NCBI GenBank assembly: GCA_035528235.1
Contig: DATKZB010000105.1
Location: forward strand, 1-23,348
DNA length: 23,348 bases
Source: DATKZB01 sp035528235
GTDB taxonomy: Bacteria; Planctomycetota; Phycisphaerae; FEN-1346
Direction of reading: 5' to 3'
Numbering within the stretch: position 1 is the first letter of the stretch; each line of letters opens with the position of its first letter. Position numbers and translations under genes: made by a program. The notes below the pieces were generated by a model. That model was not told the origin of the DNA. It searched no databases and saw only the letters and a list, made by a program, of their open reading frames with translations. This document shows positions 14,622 through 22,862 of this stretch, piece after piece.

Positions 14622-16076
14622 TCAGCCCCCGGCCAGCAGGTCCTTCAGCGCCGGGTACAGGCGCCGGTACGCGGCGGCGCGGTCGCGGTACAGGGCGTGG
14701 CGGCGGGGGTCGGGCTCGAAGACGCGATCGCGCCGGACGAACCGGGCAATCGCCTCGGCCGGGTCGGCCAGGCGGCCGGTCGCCAGGCCCGCCAGCATGG
14801 CCGCGCCCAGCACGCCGCACTCGGTAATCGCCGGCCGCACCAGCGGCACGCCCAGGACGTCGGCCTTGATCTGGAGCCAGGCGTCGGACCGGGCCCCGCC
14901 GCCCGTCGCGACGAATTGCGACGTGTCGATGCCCAGCCGCCGCAGCCCCTCGAGCGGCTCGACGAAGTAAAACGTCACCGACTCCATGATGGCCTTCAGA
15001 ATCTGGCCGCGCGTCGTCGTCGTCTTCAGGCCCACCACGGCGCCGGCGGCGTCGCGGACGTAGTGCGGCGACCCGGTGGGCTCGAAGTACGGCAGCACGA
15101 GCAGCCGGGTGGGCTCGGCGGGCATCTCGGCGGCGAGGGCGTCGTAGATGTCCCGGCCGGGGGGCAGGCGCTCGCGGTCGGCCGAGGCGAACGTGTCGCG
15201 GAACCACCGCACGAGCGACCCCGCCTGGTTATACACGAACGAGACGTACAGGCCGGGCAGGACGTGATGCTCGACGCTGAGGCCCGTGGCGAGCATGGCG
15301 CCCGCGTCGGGGATATGGTCATACGTCGGCGTGATGCACTCGACCGTGCCGATGCCGCAGACCGCCTTCCCCGCCTCGGCCACGCCCGCGCCGAGGCTGC
15401 TGCAACACTGGTCGTGCCCGCCCACGACGACGGCCACGCCGCGCGGCAGGCCGAGGTCGTCGGCCACGCCGTCGGCCACGGTGCCCGCGACGGTGCCGCT
15501 GGGGGCGCACCGCGGCAGTTTCGCGCGGTCGATGCCGGCGCGGTCCAGCAGGAGGTCCGACCAGTCCTCGCGGCGGATGTCGAACAGGAGCGTCCGGTTG
15601 GCCAGGCTGAAACTCGTGACCGGCTCGCACCCCAGTGCCCAGCCGACGAGGTCGCCCCAGAGGAGGAACCGGTCGGCCGCCGCCCAGAGCGCCGGGTCGT
15701 TGGCCCGGAGCCACAGCAGTTTCGGCAGCGTGTAGTTGGGCGCCAGAATGTTGGGGTTGATGCGGTAGAACGCCTCCTGCCCCATGTCGGACAGACAGGC
15801 CTCCAACAGGTCACCCCCACGGACGTCGACCTGGAGGATGCAGCCGGCCAGGATGCGGCCGTCGGCCGTGACGGGATCGGCCCGGGTGGCCGCGGCGACC
15901 TGGGCGATGGTCTCCTTGACGAGGTCGACGACGCGGCGGCTGTCGAGTTCGGCCCAGCCCTCGCGCGGATGCAGCGTGGGGTACTCGCGATACGCGTCGG
16001 CCAACAGCGTCCCATCGAGCGAGAACGCCGCCGCCTTGCACCCGGCCGTGCCGACGTCGATGCCCAGCAGGCTCAT
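14622..16076 (-). CDS. FGGY-family carbohydrate kinase
   Basis: A 484-residue cytosolic sugar kinase that would phosphorylate a ketose made by the isomerase encoded just before it. Seen: N-terminal phosphate-1 motif LGIDVGTAGCKAAAF, LWLRANDPALW, GDLVGWALG, a hinge/adenosine segment VVVGGHDQCCSSLGAG, and the C-terminal FGGY signature TGGGARSDAWLQIKADVLGVPL followed by ECGVLGAAMLA. Length is normal. The ATG at 16076 overlaps the isomerase TGA stop (ATGA), a sign of translational coupling, and the longer upstream frame is isomerase coding sequence. It is the last gene of the operon; a REPIN follows its stop. Fuculokinase, rhamnulokinase and xylulokinase share these motifs, so the sugar is not settled. 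Confidence 0.93.
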   Translation of the reverse strand: MSLLGIDVGTAGCKAAAFSLDGTLLADAYREYPTLHPREGWAELDSRRVVDLVKETIAQVAAATRADPVTADGRILAGCILQVDVRGGDLLEACLSDMGQEAFYRINPNILAPNYTLPKLLWLRANDPALWAAADRFLLWGDLVGWALGCEPVTSFSLANRTLLFDIRREDWSDLLLDRAGIDRAKLPRCAPSGTVAGTVADGVADDLGLPRGVAVVVGGHDQCCSSLGAGVAEAGKAVCGIGTVECITPTYDHIPDAGAMLATGLSVEHHVLPGLYVSFVYNQAGSLVRWFRDTFASADRERLPPGRDIYDALAAEMPAEPTRLLVLPYFEPTGSPHYVRDAAGAVVGLKTTTTRGQILKAIMESVTFYFVEPLEGLRRLGIDTSQFVATGGGARSDAWLQIKADVLGVPLVRPAITECGVLGAAMLAGLATGRLADPAEAIARFVRRDRVFEPDPRRHALYRDRAAAYRRLYPALKDLLAGG

Positions 16077-17473
16077 ACGCGGGTCACCTCGTAGCCCAGG
16101 TACCGCTGGAACGCCTCGGCGACGGCGTCGGCCACATGGCCGGGCGTGGCGCTGGTATGATGGCGGTGGCCCAGGGTGCCGATGGTCCGCAGCGCGTCTT
16201 GGAGGCCGGCGATCTCGGCCACGCCGGCGCAGCCGAAGAAGTCGGCCGGAATCGGGTCGTTCGTGAACCGGCCCTGGCCCAGGTAGAACTTCAGGCGTCC
16301 GTCCTCGGTCATCAGGCTCGCAAAGGTGATGGGCGTCGGAGCGATGCGGCCGACGTTGCAGCCCCAGGAACACCCCTGGCCGACGGCGTTGGCCAGGATG
16401 GCGTGGTCGACCACCCGGCCCTTGGCCGTCATCATGGTCTGCGGCACGGGGCCGCAATGGAACAGGATGCACTTGTCGGGCTCATCGCCATAGTTGTTGT
16501 TCCAGTCGAGGCAGGTCGCCACGTTGCCCGAGGCAAGGCTGAGGGCCCGCATGGCCACGGCGTTGCCGACGTCGACCTCGCAGGCGGCCGGGATGCCGCG
16601 GTCGTTCATCTCGCTCAGCACGACGCACGGCGAGATGCCCAGTTGCTGCTGCATCTCGATCCAGCATCGCACGGCCAGGGCGTCCATGCGGCACTCGGCA
16701 ACGACCTGGTCGAGCACGACGGCAAGGCGGACGAGTTGGTCGAACGCCGCCCCGGGCACGCCCTTCCACGACGTGTACGCCTTCAGACGCGACGCCTTGG
16801 CCTTGACCTTGCGGTCGCCGCCGCGCAGGGCCTGCATGCGGGCGAAGACGTCCGACAGGTCGAGCGTCTCCATGGTAATGCCATGCCGCTGCAGGGCCAG
16901 TTCGTCGATGCGGACGGTCTTGAAGGCCGTGGTCCGCGCCCCGACGGCGCCCACGACCATTCGCCGCATGCCGCCGACCACCCGGCACAGACGGTCGAAG
17001 TGGTCGATGTGGGCCGCAAACGCCTGGCTCGCCGGGTGGACGGTGTGCGGCGCCAGCGCGGTGAAGCGGACGCCGTACTGGCCGAAGACGTCCATGATCG
17101 AGAACTTGCCGCAGAAGGCGTCGCGGCGGACGGCGGGCGCCATCTTGTCGAGTTCGTCGGGGTAGGCCTGGATGAGGATGGGCACGCCCGCATCGCCGAG
17201 GGCCGCCACGGCACCGGTCTCGTCGCCGAAGTTGGGCAGGCACAGGATGACGCCGCCGAACCGGCCGCGGTTGGCCCGAAGGAAGTTGGCGTAGACCTCG
17301 CCCTCGGCCGGGGTCTCGACGGCGCCGTAGCGCGTGGCGGCGGCGGGCAGCATCAGCGTCTTGTGCCCCAGTTTTTTGAGGGCGGCGGTCATTTCCTTCC
17401 TCGCGGCCGCCTGAAGGCTGGCCGGGAAGAAACCACGGTTGCCAAAGAAGAGGGCGAACGTTGTCTGTTGCAT
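16073..17473 (-). CDS. L-fucose/L-arabinose isomerase-family protein
   Basis: A 466-residue aldose-ketose isomerase relative. Seen: N-terminal Rossmann-like part with GGVILCLPNFGDE, middle domain KFSIMDVFGQYGVRF and GGMRRMVVGAVGARTTAFKTVR. The metal-site region WIEMQQQLGISPCVVLSEMNDRGIPAACEVD carries the two acidic ligands expected in this fold, and the late FHCGP supplies the histidine. I chose the ATG at 17473 because GGAGTG lies 6 nt before it; the longer frame overlaps the aldolase gene. It is the middle gene of a three-gene operon, 49 nt after the aldolase stop and overlapping the kinase start by 4 nt. Sequence is clearly in the FucI/AraA fold, but many such Planctomycetota proteins have unknown substrates. 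Confidence 0.88.
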   Translation of the reverse strand: MQQTTFALFFGNRGFFPASLQAAARKEMTAALKKLGHKTLMLPAAATRYGAVETPAEGEVYANFLRANRGRFGGVILCLPNFGDETGAVAALGDAGVPILIQAYPDELDKMAPAVRRDAFCGKFSIMDVFGQYGVRFTALAPHTVHPASQAFAAHIDHFDRLCRVVGGMRRMVVGAVGARTTAFKTVRIDELALQRHGITMETLDLSDVFARMQALRGGDRKVKAKASRLKAYTSWKGVPGAAFDQLVRLAVVLDQVVAECRMDALAVRCWIEMQQQLGISPCVVLSEMNDRGIPAACEVDVGNAVAMRALSLASGNVATCLDWNNNYGDEPDKCILFHCGPVPQTMMTAKGRVVDHAILANAVGQGCSWGCNVGRIAPTPITFASLMTEDGRLKFYLGQGRFTNDPIPADFFGCAGVAEIAGLQDALRTIGTLGHRHHTSATPGHVADAVAEAFQRYLGYEVTRV

Positions 17474-17522
17474 GTCGATCACTCCTTTATTCGGCCGGCC
17501 GCACGCCGCGGTGCCCCCACGG

Positions 17523-18431
17523 CTACGCCGGGTTGACGACGTCGACCGACCCTTCGATCTCCAGGTCCTGGCGGATGACCCGCGCCGTCGCCTCGTAGAC
17601 GGCGGCCTGGGCCTTCTCAATCGACTCGGCCATCGCCGCCTCGTACGGCTGGCGGATGGCCGTGGCCACGTTGATCTTGGCGATGCCGTGCCGCACGGCC
17701 TCCAGAACGTACGCCTTGCGGATGCCCGTGCCGCCGTGGAGCACGAGCGGGACGTCGGCCGCCCGGGCGACGCGGTCGAGGTGCTCGATGTGGAGGCGGG
17801 CCTCCACCTTCTTCTCGACCCGCCGCTCGCTCAGTGTGCCGTGGACGCTGCCGACGGCCACGCTCAGCCAGTCGGCGCCGGTCTCGGCGACGAACCGGCG
17901 GGCCTCATCCGGGTCGGTAAAGCCGCGGCCCGAGGCGAAGAGTTCCTCATACGGCGGCAGCGGGCCGGGCTCGTGGCCCATGACGGCCCCCAGTTCGGCC
18001 TCCACCGCCACGCCGGCCGCGTGCGCGAAGCCGACAACGCGCCGCACCACGGCGATGTTCTCGCCCAGCGGCAACCGCGACGCATCGATCATAATCGATG
18101 GATACCCCAGGCCGACGGCCTGGCGCAGGATCGACTCGGCGTCGACCGCCAGGCCGTCCTCGTCGATCACCGGCACGTGGTCCACGTGCAGGCGCGCGAA
18201 ACGCTCGTCCTTGACGGTCTCGTACGCGTCGCGGACGGCCGCCAGGCTGCCGGCGCCGAGCTTCGCCCAGTCGGGCCGCGAGACCGACACCAGGCCGAAA
18301 CATCGCGTGTCGCGCAGGGCCCGCACCACGGGCTCGATCATCGGCAGATACGCCACGTTGAAGCCCGGAATGACGGTCCGTGCCCGCCAGGCCCGGCGCA
18401 TCAGGACGTCGGCCTCTCGGTCTTTGGGCAT
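17523..18431 (-). CDS. Class II (zinc) ketose-bisphosphate/ketose-phosphate aldolase
   Basis: A 302-residue TIM-barrel aldolase of the FbaA/GatY family, which would split a ketose phosphate into dihydroxyacetone phosphate and an aldehyde. All zinc and phosphate motifs are present: FNVAYLPMIEPVV at the start, HVDH with the first zinc His and catalytic Asp, EAELGAVMGHE, VGSVHGTLSE with the second zinc His, LVLHGGTGI with the third, and KINVATAIR for phosphate. The ATG at 18431 follows GGGAG, and a promoter lies about 60 nt upstream. It is the first gene of the aldolase-isomerase-kinase operon. A GatY-type aldolase here, not an AraD/FucA-type, suggests the pathway is not textbook fucose catabolism. 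Confidence 0.93.
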   Translation of the reverse strand: MPKDREADVLMRRAWRARTVIPGFNVAYLPMIEPVVRALRDTRCFGLVSVSRPDWAKLGAGSLAAVRDAYETVKDERFARLHVDHVPVIDEDGLAVDAESILRQAVGLGYPSIMIDASRLPLGENIAVVRRVVGFAHAAGVAVEAELGAVMGHEPGPLPPYEELFASGRGFTDPDEARRFVAETGADWLSVAVGSVHGTLSERRVEKKVEARLHIEHLDRVARAADVPLVLHGGTGIRKAYVLEAVRHGIAKINVATAIRQPYEAAMAESIEKAQAAVYEATARVIRQDLEIEGSVDVVNPA

Positions 18432-18491
18432 GATTGCGGCTCCCGGTGGTTCGGCTCATCGCCGCCCATGGTTTCGGCGACGACCGGGTGC

Positions 18492-18520
18492 AGCGTACCG
18501 GCGCGCGCGGCCGGAATCAA
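18492..18520 (-). promoter_or_regulatory. Putative promoter of the aldolase-isomerase-kinase operon
   Basis: On the minus strand TTGATT (18515-18520), a 17-bp spacer of mostly GC, TACGCT (18492-18497). The ATG at 18431 would have a leader of about 55 nt. Confidence 0.45.
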
Positions 18521-18565
18521 CGACCTTTGTCGGCAAGGGGCGTATCGGCGCGTGTCATCACAACG

Positions 18566-18640
18566 CGCGGGGCAAGCCCCGCGGCTAACGGCTTGCCGGG
18601 CGCGTGAACGCGACAGGTTAGCCGCCCGGCTTGCCGGGCG
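18566..18640. repeat. Pair of class C REP hairpins, TTAG ends facing each other
   Basis: Minus-strand unit 18566-18588: TTAG then an 8-bp perfect stem CGCGGGGC with its complement and 2-nt loop. Plus-strand unit 18618-18640: TTAG, C, then CGCCCGGC-TT-GCCGGGCG, again an 8-bp perfect stem. Between them is a partial third stem (GGCTTGCCGGGCGCGTG). Here the TTAG ends face inward, the opposite of the REPINs at 2147, 3289, 3462 and 14518. The pair lies between the divergent sugar and hdr promoters. Confidence 0.75.
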
Positions 18641-18669
18641 CGTGTGATAACGGGCCGGGCTGATTCCCC

Positions 18670-18699
18670 TTGCCAAAAGGTGACCTGGTCGCGTATGAT
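18670..18699 (+). promoter_or_regulatory. Putative promoter of the hdr cluster
   Basis: TTGCCA (18670-18675), an 18-bp spacer and TATGAT (18694-18699). It would give a leader of about 175 nt before hdrC. The leader (about 18706-18881) contains GGGCG...CGCCC followed by a TTTTT run at 18781-18785, and then a GCCGC-CCCG-GCGGC hairpin. I recognise no known riboswitch in it. Confidence 0.45.
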
Positions 18700-18881
18700 T
18701 TCACGGGTAAGTGACGTGCCCTCCTTTGGGTCCTGTTTTCTGGCCACAGGGGGGCGGCAGGAGGTCGCCCGGCAGACGACTTTTTAGGGTAACTTCGGCG
18801 AGTCGGGCGGTTTCCAGAGAGCGACGCAGCCGCCCCGGCGGCAGGGCCCGCGGCCCGGTGTATGGAAAATCCCGAGGGGGA

Positions 18882-19472
18882 ATGTCGCGACCGCGGCGGA
18901 GGATGACGGTGACGAAGACCGCCCAATCGACACTGGCCGAGAAGGTACGCCAGGCCACCGACGTCGACGTGGCCGAGTGCTACCAGTGCGGCAAGTGCAC
19001 GGCCGGGTGCCCGATGACCCGGTACATGGACCTGACGCCCAGCCAGGTCATGCGGCTGGTGCAGGTGGGCGACGAGGCGGCCGTCCGGCGCCTGCTCGGC
19101 TGCCGCACCATCTGGAGTTGCGCCGGGTGCCTGACGTGCACGCAACGGTGTCCGAAAGACCTCGACCCGGCGGCCGTCATGGACGTGCTGCGCGAGATGG
19201 CCAACCGCGAGGGCACCGTCCCGCACGACCTGAAGCGCGTCCTCAAGTTCCACAAGGCGTTCCTGAAGAACGTCGAGTACGCCGGCCGCATGAGCGAAGT
19301 GCCGCTGACCAGTCTGTACAAGATGACCAGCGGCGATTTTTTCAGCGACGTCATGCTGGCCCCCGCCATGTTTCTCCGGGGCAAGTTGCCCCTGGTGCCG
19401 CGCGTCATCCCCGGCCGCAAGGAAGTCCGCCGCATCTTCAAAGCCTGCCGCCACCGGGAGGATGAGCCATGA
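18882..19472 (+). CDS. hdrC: Heterodisulfide reductase-like subunit C
   Basis: A 196-residue iron-sulfur protein of the HdrC family, which passes electrons between HdrA and HdrB in a cytosolic complex. Seen: two ferredoxin-type [4Fe-4S] motifs, CYQCGKCTAGCP and CAGCLTCTQRCP, followed by a helical tail (VLKFHKAFLKNVEYAGRMSEV). The start is uncertain: the ATG at 18882 follows GAGGGGG, while an in-frame ATG at 18903 has GGAGG directly abutting it, too close to work. The longer frame upstream is leader sequence. Its TGA overlaps the hdrB ATG (ATGA), so the two are probably translationally coupled. No membrane HdrD/E is present, which fits the soluble HdrABC type. Confidence 0.92.
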   Translation: MSRPRRRMTVTKTAQSTLAEKVRQATDVDVAECYQCGKCTAGCPMTRYMDLTPSQVMRLVQVGDEAAVRRLLGCRTIWSCAGCLTCTQRCPKDLDPAAVMDVLREMANREGTVPHDLKRVLKFHKAFLKNVEYAGRMSEVPLTSLYKMTSGDFFSDVMLAPAMFLRGKLPLVPRVIPGRKEVRRIFKACRHREDEP

Positions 19473-20335
19473 CCACCATCGGCTACTACCCCGGCTGCTC
19501 GCTCCACGGCACCGGCCGCGAACTCGATATGTCCATCCGGGCCCTGGCCGAGGTGGCCGGAGCGGACCTCAAGGAAATCGAGGACTGGAACTGTTGCGGT
19601 GCCAGCGCCGCCCACAGCCTGAACCACGACCTGGCGGTGGCCCTGCCCTACCGCACGCTGGCCCTGGCCGAGGAGCAAGGCCTGACCGAGGTGTTGGCGC
19701 CGTGCGCGGCGTGCTTCTCGCGGCTCAAAGGGACGGCCGTCCGCCTCAGCCGCAGCCCGGACCTGGCCGCGAAGATGCAGGGCATCACCGAGCGGCCGTA
19801 CAAGGGCACCGTCCGCATTCTCAGCATCATCGAGTTCGTCAACCGGCTGCTGAAAGAGGGCCTGGCCGGGAAACTGACCGCGCCGCTGGGCGGCCTGAAG
19901 GTGGCCCCGTACTACGGGTGCCTGCTGGCGCGCGGCAAAGACATCGTGGAGGGCGACGACGCCGAGCAGCCGACGGCCATGGAGGCGGCGTTGGCGGCGG
20001 CCGGGTGCGCGGTCGTGCCCTGGAACTTCGCCGTCGAGTGTTGCGGCGGGGGTTTCAGCATGTCGATGACCGACGCGGTGGTGGACCTCTCGCACGCCAT
20101 CCTGGCCGACGCCGAGCAGGCCGGCGCCCAGGCCATCGTCACGGGCTGCCCGATGTGCCACTCGAACCTGGACATGCGTCAGCAGACCATCAACGCCGCC
20201 GGCCTGGGGCCGCACGACCTGCCCATCGTGTACCTGAGCGAAATCATGGGCCTGGCCGCGGGGCTGGAGCCCGAGCGCCTGGGCCTGAACCGCCACTTCG
20301 TCGACGCCATGCGAGTGGCCGAAAGGAGCGCCTAG
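19469..20335 (+). CDS. hdrB: Heterodisulfide reductase-like subunit B
   Basis: A 288-residue protein with two CCG domains, the catalytic-site subunit in classical Hdr, where two non-cubane [4Fe-4S] clusters reduce a disulfide. Seen: first set YYPGCSLHG, WNCCGA and APCAACF. Second set YYGCLLARG, VECCGGGFSMS and GCPMCHSNLD. Both cysteine sets look complete, so cluster binding should be intact. The start follows GGGAGGATG with good spacing and overlaps the hdrC stop. In a bacterium without coenzyme M/B the true substrate is unlikely to be CoM-S-S-CoB; another disulfide, a thiol-linked carrier or a methylene-THF reductase-type partner is possible. Confidence 0.95.
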   Translation: MTTIGYYPGCSLHGTGRELDMSIRALAEVAGADLKEIEDWNCCGASAAHSLNHDLAVALPYRTLALAEEQGLTEVLAPCAACFSRLKGTAVRLSRSPDLAAKMQGITERPYKGTVRILSIIEFVNRLLKEGLAGKLTAPLGGLKVAPYYGCLLARGKDIVEGDDAEQPTAMEAALAAAGCAVVPWNFAVECCGGGFSMSMTDAVVDLSHAILADAEQAGAQAIVTGCPMCHSNLDMRQQTINAAGLGPHDLPIVYLSEIMGLAAGLEPERLGLNRHFVDAMRVAERSA

Positions 20336-20337
20336 TC

Positions 20338-22314
20338 ATGGCGCGCGTAGGCGTATTCATCTGCCATTGCGGCGAGAACATCGGCCGGACGGTCGACTGC
20401 CCCGCCGTCGCCCAGGCCGCCGCCCAGATGCCCGGCGTCGTCACGGGCGTCGACTACAAGTACATGTGCTCCGACCCCGGCCAGCAGATGATCAAGCAGG
20501 CCATCAAGGACAAGAAACTGACCGGCGTGGTGGTGGCGGCGTGCAGCCCGCGCATGCACGAGCCCACGTTCCGGCGCGCGGCCGCCGAGGCCGGCCTCAA
20601 CCCGTTCCTGCTGGAGATGGCCAACCTGCGCGAGCACTGCTCGTGGGTCCACGAAGACCGCCCGCAGGCCACCCGCAAGGCCATCGACCTGGTGCGGGTG
20701 ATGGTCGAGAAGGTGAAACGCAACGGCGAACTGCACCCCATCAGCGTGCCGGTCGAGCCGACGGCCCTGGTCATCGGCGGCGGCATCGCCGGCATCCAGG
20801 CGGCGCTCGACATCGCCAACGGCGGCAAGAAGGTCATCCTGGTCGAAAAGAGCCCCTCGCTGGGCGGGCACATGGCGAGGCTGAGCGAGACCTTCCCGAC
20901 GCTCGACTGCAGCCAATGCATCCTGACGCCCCGCATGGTCGAGGTGGCGGCGCACCCCAACGTCACCCTCATGACGTACAGCGAGGTGACGAAGGTCGAC
21001 GGGTTCATCGGCAGTTTCGAGGTCACGATCCGGCAGAAGGCCCGATACGTCGACCCGGCCACGTGCACCGGGTGCGGGGCGTGTTACCAGAAGTGCCCGG
21101 TCAAGAAGATCCCCAGCGAGTTCGATGCCGCGCTCGGCCCGCGCACGGCCATCTACACGCCGTTTCCGCAGGCCGTGCCGAACAAGCCCGTCATCGACGC
21201 CGAGCATTGCCTCATGCTGACCAAGGGCAAGTGCGGCGTGTGCGCCAAGGTTTGCCCCACGGGCGCCATCAAGTACGACGACACCGATACCGAAGTGAAG
21301 GTCAAGGTGGGCGCCATCGTGGTGGCGACGGGCTTTGAGTTGTGGGACCACTCGGCCTACGGCGAGTACGGCGGCGGACGCCTGAAGGACGTCATCGACG
21401 GGTTCCAGTTCGAGCGGCTGGCCTCGGCCTCCGGCCCGACGGTCGGCGAAATCCGCCGGCCCTCCGACGGCCAGGTGCCCCAGACGGTCGTCTTCATCCA
21501 GTGCTGCGGCAGCCGCGACGCGTCGAAGGGCGTCCCGTACTGCTCGAAGATCTGCTGCATGTACACCGCCAAGCACACCATCCTGTACCGACACAAGGTG
21601 CACGACGGGCGGGCGGTGGTCTTCTACATGGACGTGCGGGCGGGCGGCAAGGGATACGACGAGTTCGTCCGCCGGGCCATCGAGACCGACGGGGCCGAGT
21701 ACATCCGCGGCCGCGTCAGCCGCATCTACCGCCGGACCGACGGTAAACTCATCGTCAAGGGGGCCGACACGCTGGCCGGCGTGCCCGTCACCATCGAGGC
21801 CGACCTCGTCGTCCTGGCCGACGCCATCGTGCCGCGCGCCGGTGCCGACACCGTCGCCCAGATGCTCGGCATCGCCTACGACACCAACCGCTTCTACAGC
21901 GAGGCCCACCCGAAGTTGCGGCCGGTCGAGACGGCGACGGCGGGCATCTTTCTGGCGGGGGCGTGCCAGGCGCCCAAGGACATTCCCGACTCGGTGGCCC
22001 AGGCGTCGGCCGCCGCGGCCAAGGTGCTGGGCCTGTTCTCGCAGCCGGAATTGGAGCGCGAGCCCATCGTCGCCCGCGTCAACGAGGCCTCCTGCGTCCA
22101 TTGCCGCGCGTGCATCGAGACCTGCCCGTACCGCGCCATCGAGGATTTCGACATCAAGGACCGCCAGGGGAACCTCATCCGCACCGTCGCCCGCGTCAAC
22201 GAGGGCCTGTGCCAAGGCTGCGGCACGTGCGTGGCCGTGTGCCGCTCCAACAGCATCGACCTGGACGGCTTCACCGACGAACAAGTGCTAGCCGAGATTG
22301 CGACACTGGAGTAA
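20338..22314 (+). CDS. hdrA: Heterodisulfide reductase-like subunit A (FAD, electron-bifurcating type)
   Basis: A 658-residue flavo-iron-sulfur protein, the hub of HdrABC complexes. Seen in order: N-terminal domain VGVFICHCGENIG, FAD-binding ALVIGGGIAGIQAALDIANG, and the conserved cysteine segment LDCSQCILTPRM. Next is an inserted ferredoxin part with CTGCGACYQKCP and CGVCAKVCPTGAIKY, then CCGSRDASKGVPYCSKICC and the second FAD half ending IFLAGACQAPKDIPDSVAQA. The C-terminal ferredoxin has CVHCRACIETCP and CQGCGTCVAVC. Length and order match full-size HdrA. The start lies 2 nt after the hdrB stop and follows AAAGGAG. The C-terminal ferredoxin should connect to MvhD encoded next. Function in flavin-based bifurcation is inferred from family. 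Confidence 0.96.
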   Translation: MARVGVFICHCGENIGRTVDCPAVAQAAAQMPGVVTGVDYKYMCSDPGQQMIKQAIKDKKLTGVVVAACSPRMHEPTFRRAAAEAGLNPFLLEMANLREHCSWVHEDRPQATRKAIDLVRVMVEKVKRNGELHPISVPVEPTALVIGGGIAGIQAALDIANGGKKVILVEKSPSLGGHMARLSETFPTLDCSQCILTPRMVEVAAHPNVTLMTYSEVTKVDGFIGSFEVTIRQKARYVDPATCTGCGACYQKCPVKKIPSEFDAALGPRTAIYTPFPQAVPNKPVIDAEHCLMLTKGKCGVCAKVCPTGAIKYDDTDTEVKVKVGAIVVATGFELWDHSAYGEYGGGRLKDVIDGFQFERLASASGPTVGEIRRPSDGQVPQTVVFIQCCGSRDASKGVPYCSKICCMYTAKHTILYRHKVHDGRAVVFYMDVRAGGKGYDEFVRRAIETDGAEYIRGRVSRIYRRTDGKLIVKGADTLAGVPVTIEADLVVLADAIVPRAGADTVAQMLGIAYDTNRFYSEAHPKLRPVETATAGIFLAGACQAPKDIPDSVAQASAAAAKVLGLFSQPELEREPIVARVNEASCVHCRACIETCPYRAIEDFDIKDRQGNLIRTVARVNEGLCQGCGTCVAVCRSNSIDLDGFTDEQVLAEIATLE

Positions 22315-22318
22315 ACGT

Positions 22319-22377
22319 CTAGCCGCGACCCGAAGAACTTGATTGCCTGACGTTTAGCCGCGACCCGAAGGGGAGCG
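22319..22377 (+). repeat. Two class D REP-like units between hdrA and mvhD
   Basis: CTAG-CCGCGACCCGAAG at 22319-22335 (half unit) and TTAG-CCGCGACCCGAAGGGGAGCG at 22354-22377. The second folds as CGC..CCC-GAA-GGG..GCG with internal mismatches. They fill most of the 80-nt gap and interrupt an otherwise tightly packed operon. Confidence 0.65.
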
Positions 22378-22394
22378 CGTCCAAGACCGAGCCC

Positions 22395-22862
22395 ATGACT
22401 CAAACACAACCGAAACCCGTTGAAGGCACCGGCGCCTTCGACCCGCGCATCGTCGCCTTCGTGTGCAACTGGTGCACGTACGCGGGGGCCGACCTGGCCG
22501 GCACCAGCCGCCTCCAGTACGCCCCGAACGTGCGGATCATCAAACTCCCCTGCACCGGCCGCATCGACCCCCTCTTCATCCTCAAGGCGTTCGAGGGCGG
22601 GGCCGACGCCGTCCTGGTGAGCGGATGCCACCCGGGCGACTGCCATTACACGAGCGGCAACTACCACGCCCGGCGCCGCTGGACGCTCTTCCGCGGACTG
22701 CTGGAGTTGACCGGCATCGGGCCCGAGCGGCTGCACTTCTCGTGGGTCTCGGCGGCCGAGGGCCAGAAGTTCGCCGATCTCATCAACGACGTCACCGAGA
22801 AGGTCCGCCAGGCCGGGCCGTTCGAGCCGGCCAACCCGGCGAGGAGGCGGCCATGGAAATAG
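22395..22862 (+). CDS. mvhD: Hydrogenase iron-sulfur subunit, MvhD/FlpD family
   Basis: A 155-residue [2Fe-2S] protein that links HdrA to a partner dehydrogenase or hydrogenase. Seen: AFVCNWCTYAGADLAG, IKLPCTGRIDPLFILKAFEGGADAVLV, and GCHPGDCHYTSGN, which together supply the family's conserved cysteines, then the helix NYHARRRWTLFRGLLE. Length is normal. The ATG lies 80 nt after hdrA, separated by REP-like repeats, and has no strong ribosome site. The last 10 nt overlap the next gene. MvhD normally joins MvhAG hydrogenase or formate dehydrogenase; neither is seen here, so the partner may be the next gene or lie outside. Confidence 0.93.
   Translation: MTQTQPKPVEGTGAFDPRIVAFVCNWCTYAGADLAGTSRLQYAPNVRIIKLPCTGRIDPLFILKAFEGGADAVLVSGCHPGDCHYTSGNYHARRRWTLFRGLLELTGIGPERLHFSWVSAAEGQKFADLINDVTEKVRQAGPFEPANPARRRPWK

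Noticed and set aside
18711..18881. Longer N-terminus for hdrC starting at 18711
   Set aside because: The extension is Arg/Pro/Gly-rich without family similarity, and better-placed starts lie at 18882 or 18903.
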